Of a DNA stretch of 64,000 nucleotides, positions 61,667 to 64,000 are shown one piece after another. The notes under the pieces are model-generated. The model ran no database searches and was not told the origin of the DNA. It saw nothing but the letters and a program-made list of their open reading frames with translations. The translations under genes were made by a program, and so were the position numbers. The stretch lies in NCBI RefSeq assembly GCF_040371085.1, contig NZ_JAMBMT010000001.1, positions 1,488,001 to 1,552,000 of the forward strand. The letters run 5' to 3'. Numbering within the stretch: position 1 is the first letter of the stretch; the number at the start of each line of letters is the position of its first letter. Source of the stretch: Psychrobacter sp. AH5. GTDB taxonomy: Bacteria > Pseudomonadota > Gammaproteobacteria > Pseudomonadales > Moraxellaceae.

Positions 61667-64000
61667 TTAAGCCCGTTTGAGACGTAAAGCGTTTAGTACT
61701 ACCAACAATGAGCTTAGCGACATACCGATAGCGGCAAGCCAAGGCGGCACATAACCGAAGATAGCTGGCAGCAAGACGATGCCGTTATAGCCGAGCGCCC
61801 AGCGGAAGTTTTGTTTGATGATGCGCTCAGTCTTATTAGCGATATGTTTCGCAGACTTAATAGCTTCGATTTGACCATTTAGAATAATACTATCGCTTGA
61901 GACTTGCGCAAGATCTGCCGCGCCAGCAATTGAGGTAGAAACATCAGCGGCTGCCAGTACTGGCGCATCATTGATACCATCACCGACCATCAATACCACC
62001 CCTCCTTCGCTCTGTAGCTGCTGGATATGATTGACTTTATCGGTTGGTGACAGACCGTTGAAAGCAGCCGACATACCCAAAGAGTCCGCCATGACTAGCG
62101 CTTGCGGACTAGGATCTCCGGTCAACATGATAGATTCTATACCAAGCTCTTTGAGGCTATCAAGGGTCGCTTTGGCGCTATCGCGAACTTTATCATTGAA
62201 ATAAAAGCAGGCGAGCGCTTGCCAACTAGGCTCGCTATTAGCCGTATCATCCACGAGCGCTTGGCAAGATAATACTACCGCGGAACTGGCTCGATGAGTA
62301 AGTAAATCAATATCTAACGTTTGCGAACGGCCATTGCTATTAGCCGTGTCCATAGCGAACTCGGCATGACCGATACGGTATAGCACCCCATCAATCATCG
62401 CCTCAACACCGCCCGCTGGATAATGCTGCAGATCTTGGGTGGCAGGCAGATGCAGCTGATAAGCGGCGGTAAGTAGCGCGTGAGCAATGGGATGACGACT
62501 ACCGACCTCAAGCGCTGCTGCTATCGATAATAGCTGGTCTTGGTAGTCCGTTGCCGTGCTAACCTTTGTCTTTTTTTCAATTAAGCTAGCCTTGTTTTGA
62601 GTTAACCTATTAAACGCTGCAGCAGAAGTTAATAGCTCAATATTCAATAAGTTCGGCTTACCAAAGGTAAGCGTGCCGGTCTTATCAAAAGCTACATGAG
62701 TAATCTCAGCAAGAGTTTGTAGCGTATGACCACGCGTGGTCAAAAAGCCATAGCTCGCCAACCTATTGGTCGCCACCGTCAAGGCAATCGGTGTTGCTAG
62801 AGACAAGGCGCAAGGACAAGTAGCGACCAATACCGCCACCGTCGCCCAAATAGCTTGGCTTGGATCAACAATGTACCAGCCAATAAATACCAGTACCGAT
62901 AACACCAAAATACGTGCCACGAACCAACGCGCGAGCTTATCGGCTTGCTGAGCGAGTTTGGGCTTTTCACTCATAGCGCGGTTCATTAGCCGATCGATCA
63001 GCCCCATTTGGCTGTCTTCTGGCAAGGCCGTCACTAGCATCTCAAATGGCTGACTGTCGTTTTGCGCGCCGCCAACGATATAATCGCCCTGACGCTTGAT
63101 GATTAAGTCGCCCTCACCAGTAAGCAAGCTTTGTGACACAGTAGCGGTTGGGCTAAGTAAGATACCATCGCTGATGATCTCAGCACCAGCTTCAACCATA
63201 ATGATATCGCCTACTTGCAAGCTGTGGGCGGTGACCATTTTATTCGCTATAGATGAATCAGTAGAAGCCTCACTCGCAGCGGTTGATTGTTGCCAGGCTA
63301 AAGCAATCTCTTCGGTCAGCTGCTTAACGCTGGCGTCCATAGTTTGCTTAAAGTTAGGCAATGCACTGACCTGCTGCTCCGGTAACGGCTCTGATTGCTG
63401 CAAACTGTCCAAACGCTCTAAAATATGATTAGCAGAAGCTTTGTCCTCAGCGATTTTTTGGACCAGTATCGGCTCAACCACTACTAGATCGTTCGCCATC
63501 GTGGCCGCTTTTAGACGGGCATTGTGCTCGATATAGCGTCCTGCCAATAAGAAGAAGATAAACATACTAACCGAGTCGTAGTAGGTCTCCCCTTGTCCAG
63601 TCACCGTGGCATAGAGGCTGGCGAAAAAAGTCACTATTAAAGCGACACTGACTGGCACATCCATATTGACTTGACGCGCCCGAATCGCCGCCCATGCGGA
63701 GGTAAAAAACGGCACGCCAGCATAAAAGAACACCGGAATGCTGACAAATAGCGACACCCAGCGCAAAAAGTCACGCTGAAAGACCAACATGTCGCTATAT
63801 TCACCAAAATAAATCGCCACCGCATACATCATCGCTTGCATAGAGCCCAATGCAGCGATACCGAGCCTTAATAGCATCTGATTATTATGACGAGCGAGCA
63901 TCGCCTCATGAGTATCTTGCCGATAAGGTTTGGCCTCGTAACCAATCTCATTAATGACTGCCAAAATACGACTAATCGGCAGCTTGTCCTCATTCCAAAT
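61667..64000 (-). CDS. Heavy-metal (copper-type, CcoI/FixI-like) P1B-ATPase, N-terminus outside window
   Basis: The frame stays open to the window edge; the visible WNEDKLPISRILAVINEIGYEA is the end of an N-terminal heavy-metal domain, so the start is upstream. The rest has eight expected membrane segments with the CPC metal motif (ATCPCALSLATPIAL), the phosphorylation site AFDKTGTLTFGKPN, the HP of the N-domain (GSRHPIAHALL), MLTGDPSPQA and GDGINDAPVLAAADVS. These ATPases export or deliver Cu+, and the FixI/CcoI type serves cbb3 oxidase assembly. The subtype is inferred without seeing ccoNOP. Confidence 0.92.
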   Translation of the reverse strand: MWNEDKLPISRILAVINEIGYEAKPYRQDTHEAMLARHNNQMLLRLGIAALGSMQAMMYAVAIYFGEYSDMLVFQRDFLRWVSLFVSIPVFFYAGVPFFTSAWAAIRARQVNMDVPVSVALIVTFFASLYATVTGQGETYYDSVSMFIFFLLAGRYIEHNARLKAATMANDLVVVEPILVQKIAEDKASANHILERLDSLQQSEPLPEQQVSALPNFKQTMDASVKQLTEEIALAWQQSTAASEASTDSSIANKMVTAHSLQVGDIIMVEAGAEIISDGILLSPTATVSQSLLTGEGDLIIKRQGDYIVGGAQNDSQPFEMLVTALPEDSQMGLIDRLMNRAMSEKPKLAQQADKLARWFVARILVLSVLVFIGWYIVDPSQAIWATVAVLVATCPCALSLATPIALTVATNRLASYGFLTTRGHTLQTLAEITHVAFDKTGTLTFGKPNLLNIELLTSAAAFNRLTQNKASLIEKKTKVSTATDYQDQLLSIAAALEVGSRHPIAHALLTAAYQLHLPATQDLQHYPAGGVEAMIDGVLYRIGHAEFAMDTANSNGRSQTLDIDLLTHRASSAVVLSCQALVDDTANSEPSWQALACFYFNDKVRDSAKATLDSLKELGIESIMLTGDPSPQALVMADSLGMSAAFNGLSPTDKVNHIQQLQSEGGVVLMVGDGINDAPVLAAADVSTSIAGAADLAQVSSDSIILNGQIEAIKSAKHIANKTERIIKQNFRWALGYNGIVLLPAIFGYVPPWLAAIGMSLSSLLVVLNALRLKRA

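Noticed and set aside
1..64000. CRISPR arrays, tRNA and rRNA genes
   Set aside because: No regularly spaced repeats with unique spacers and no cloverleaf or rRNA segments were seen; the only tRNA-like end is that of tmRNA.

Overview
The window is a chromosome segment of a gammaproteobacterium. The low-to-moderate GC content and the gene set (a CcoI-type P-ATPase, the alaS-lysC-csrA order, prmB-aroC, divergent ppsR/ppsA, creBC, TolC/HlyD/ABC-2 exporter genes and a YihY protein) fit Moraxellaceae, most likely Psychrobacter. The assignment is by family recognition only, because no database search was possible.

Layout. 1-8 kb: a truncated HNH nuclease followed by a methyltransferase, a parvulin isomerase, an orphan NADAR (DarT1-antitoxin-like) gene, a cupin/GST pair, arfB, a TetR regulator behind a Fur-box-like site, an endo/exonuclease/phosphatase-family protein and a glycine-zipper protein. 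8.4-18.5 kb: glpK, an export cluster (TolC, YihY, HlyD, two ABC-2 permeases, no ATPase) and sthA. 18.7-25.3 kb: ppsR/ppsA, a GYF/RDD membrane protein and the rpsF-rpsR-rplI operon. An intact IS30-family element (25333-26389) lies just after rplI.

27.0-42.3 kb is a genomic island of about 15.3 kb inserted in the 3' end of ssrA (tmRNA). A tyrosine integrase sits next to ssrA, a 17-bp copy of the ssrA 3' end marks the far boundary, and AATACCAAC repeats lie at both ends. The integrase-proximal part is satellite- or prophage-like (AlpA-like and HTH proteins, KilA-N protein, a membrane protein, a DUF3987 primase/helicase and a cluster of nonamer repeats that looks like an origin). The distal part is cargo: a single-chain restriction-modification enzyme with an XRE regulator, a lipoprotein, and a three-gene cassette of winged-helix protein, HipA-like kinase and DUF3037 protein. 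No capsid, terminase or conjugation genes are visible. The kinase cassette is the best candidate for an undescribed system; a defence or toxin-like role is an inference from its location and fold.

42.3-64 kb returns to core genome: ssrA, a carboxylesterase, creBC, aroC/prmB, an L,D-transpeptidase, a DUF389 membrane protein, alaS, lysC (with a probable internal start), csrA, a HopJ-family protein, nadK/yeaC, a Bax-inhibitor-1 family protein and a copper-type P-ATPase that runs off the right edge. No tRNA, rRNA or CRISPR array was found.
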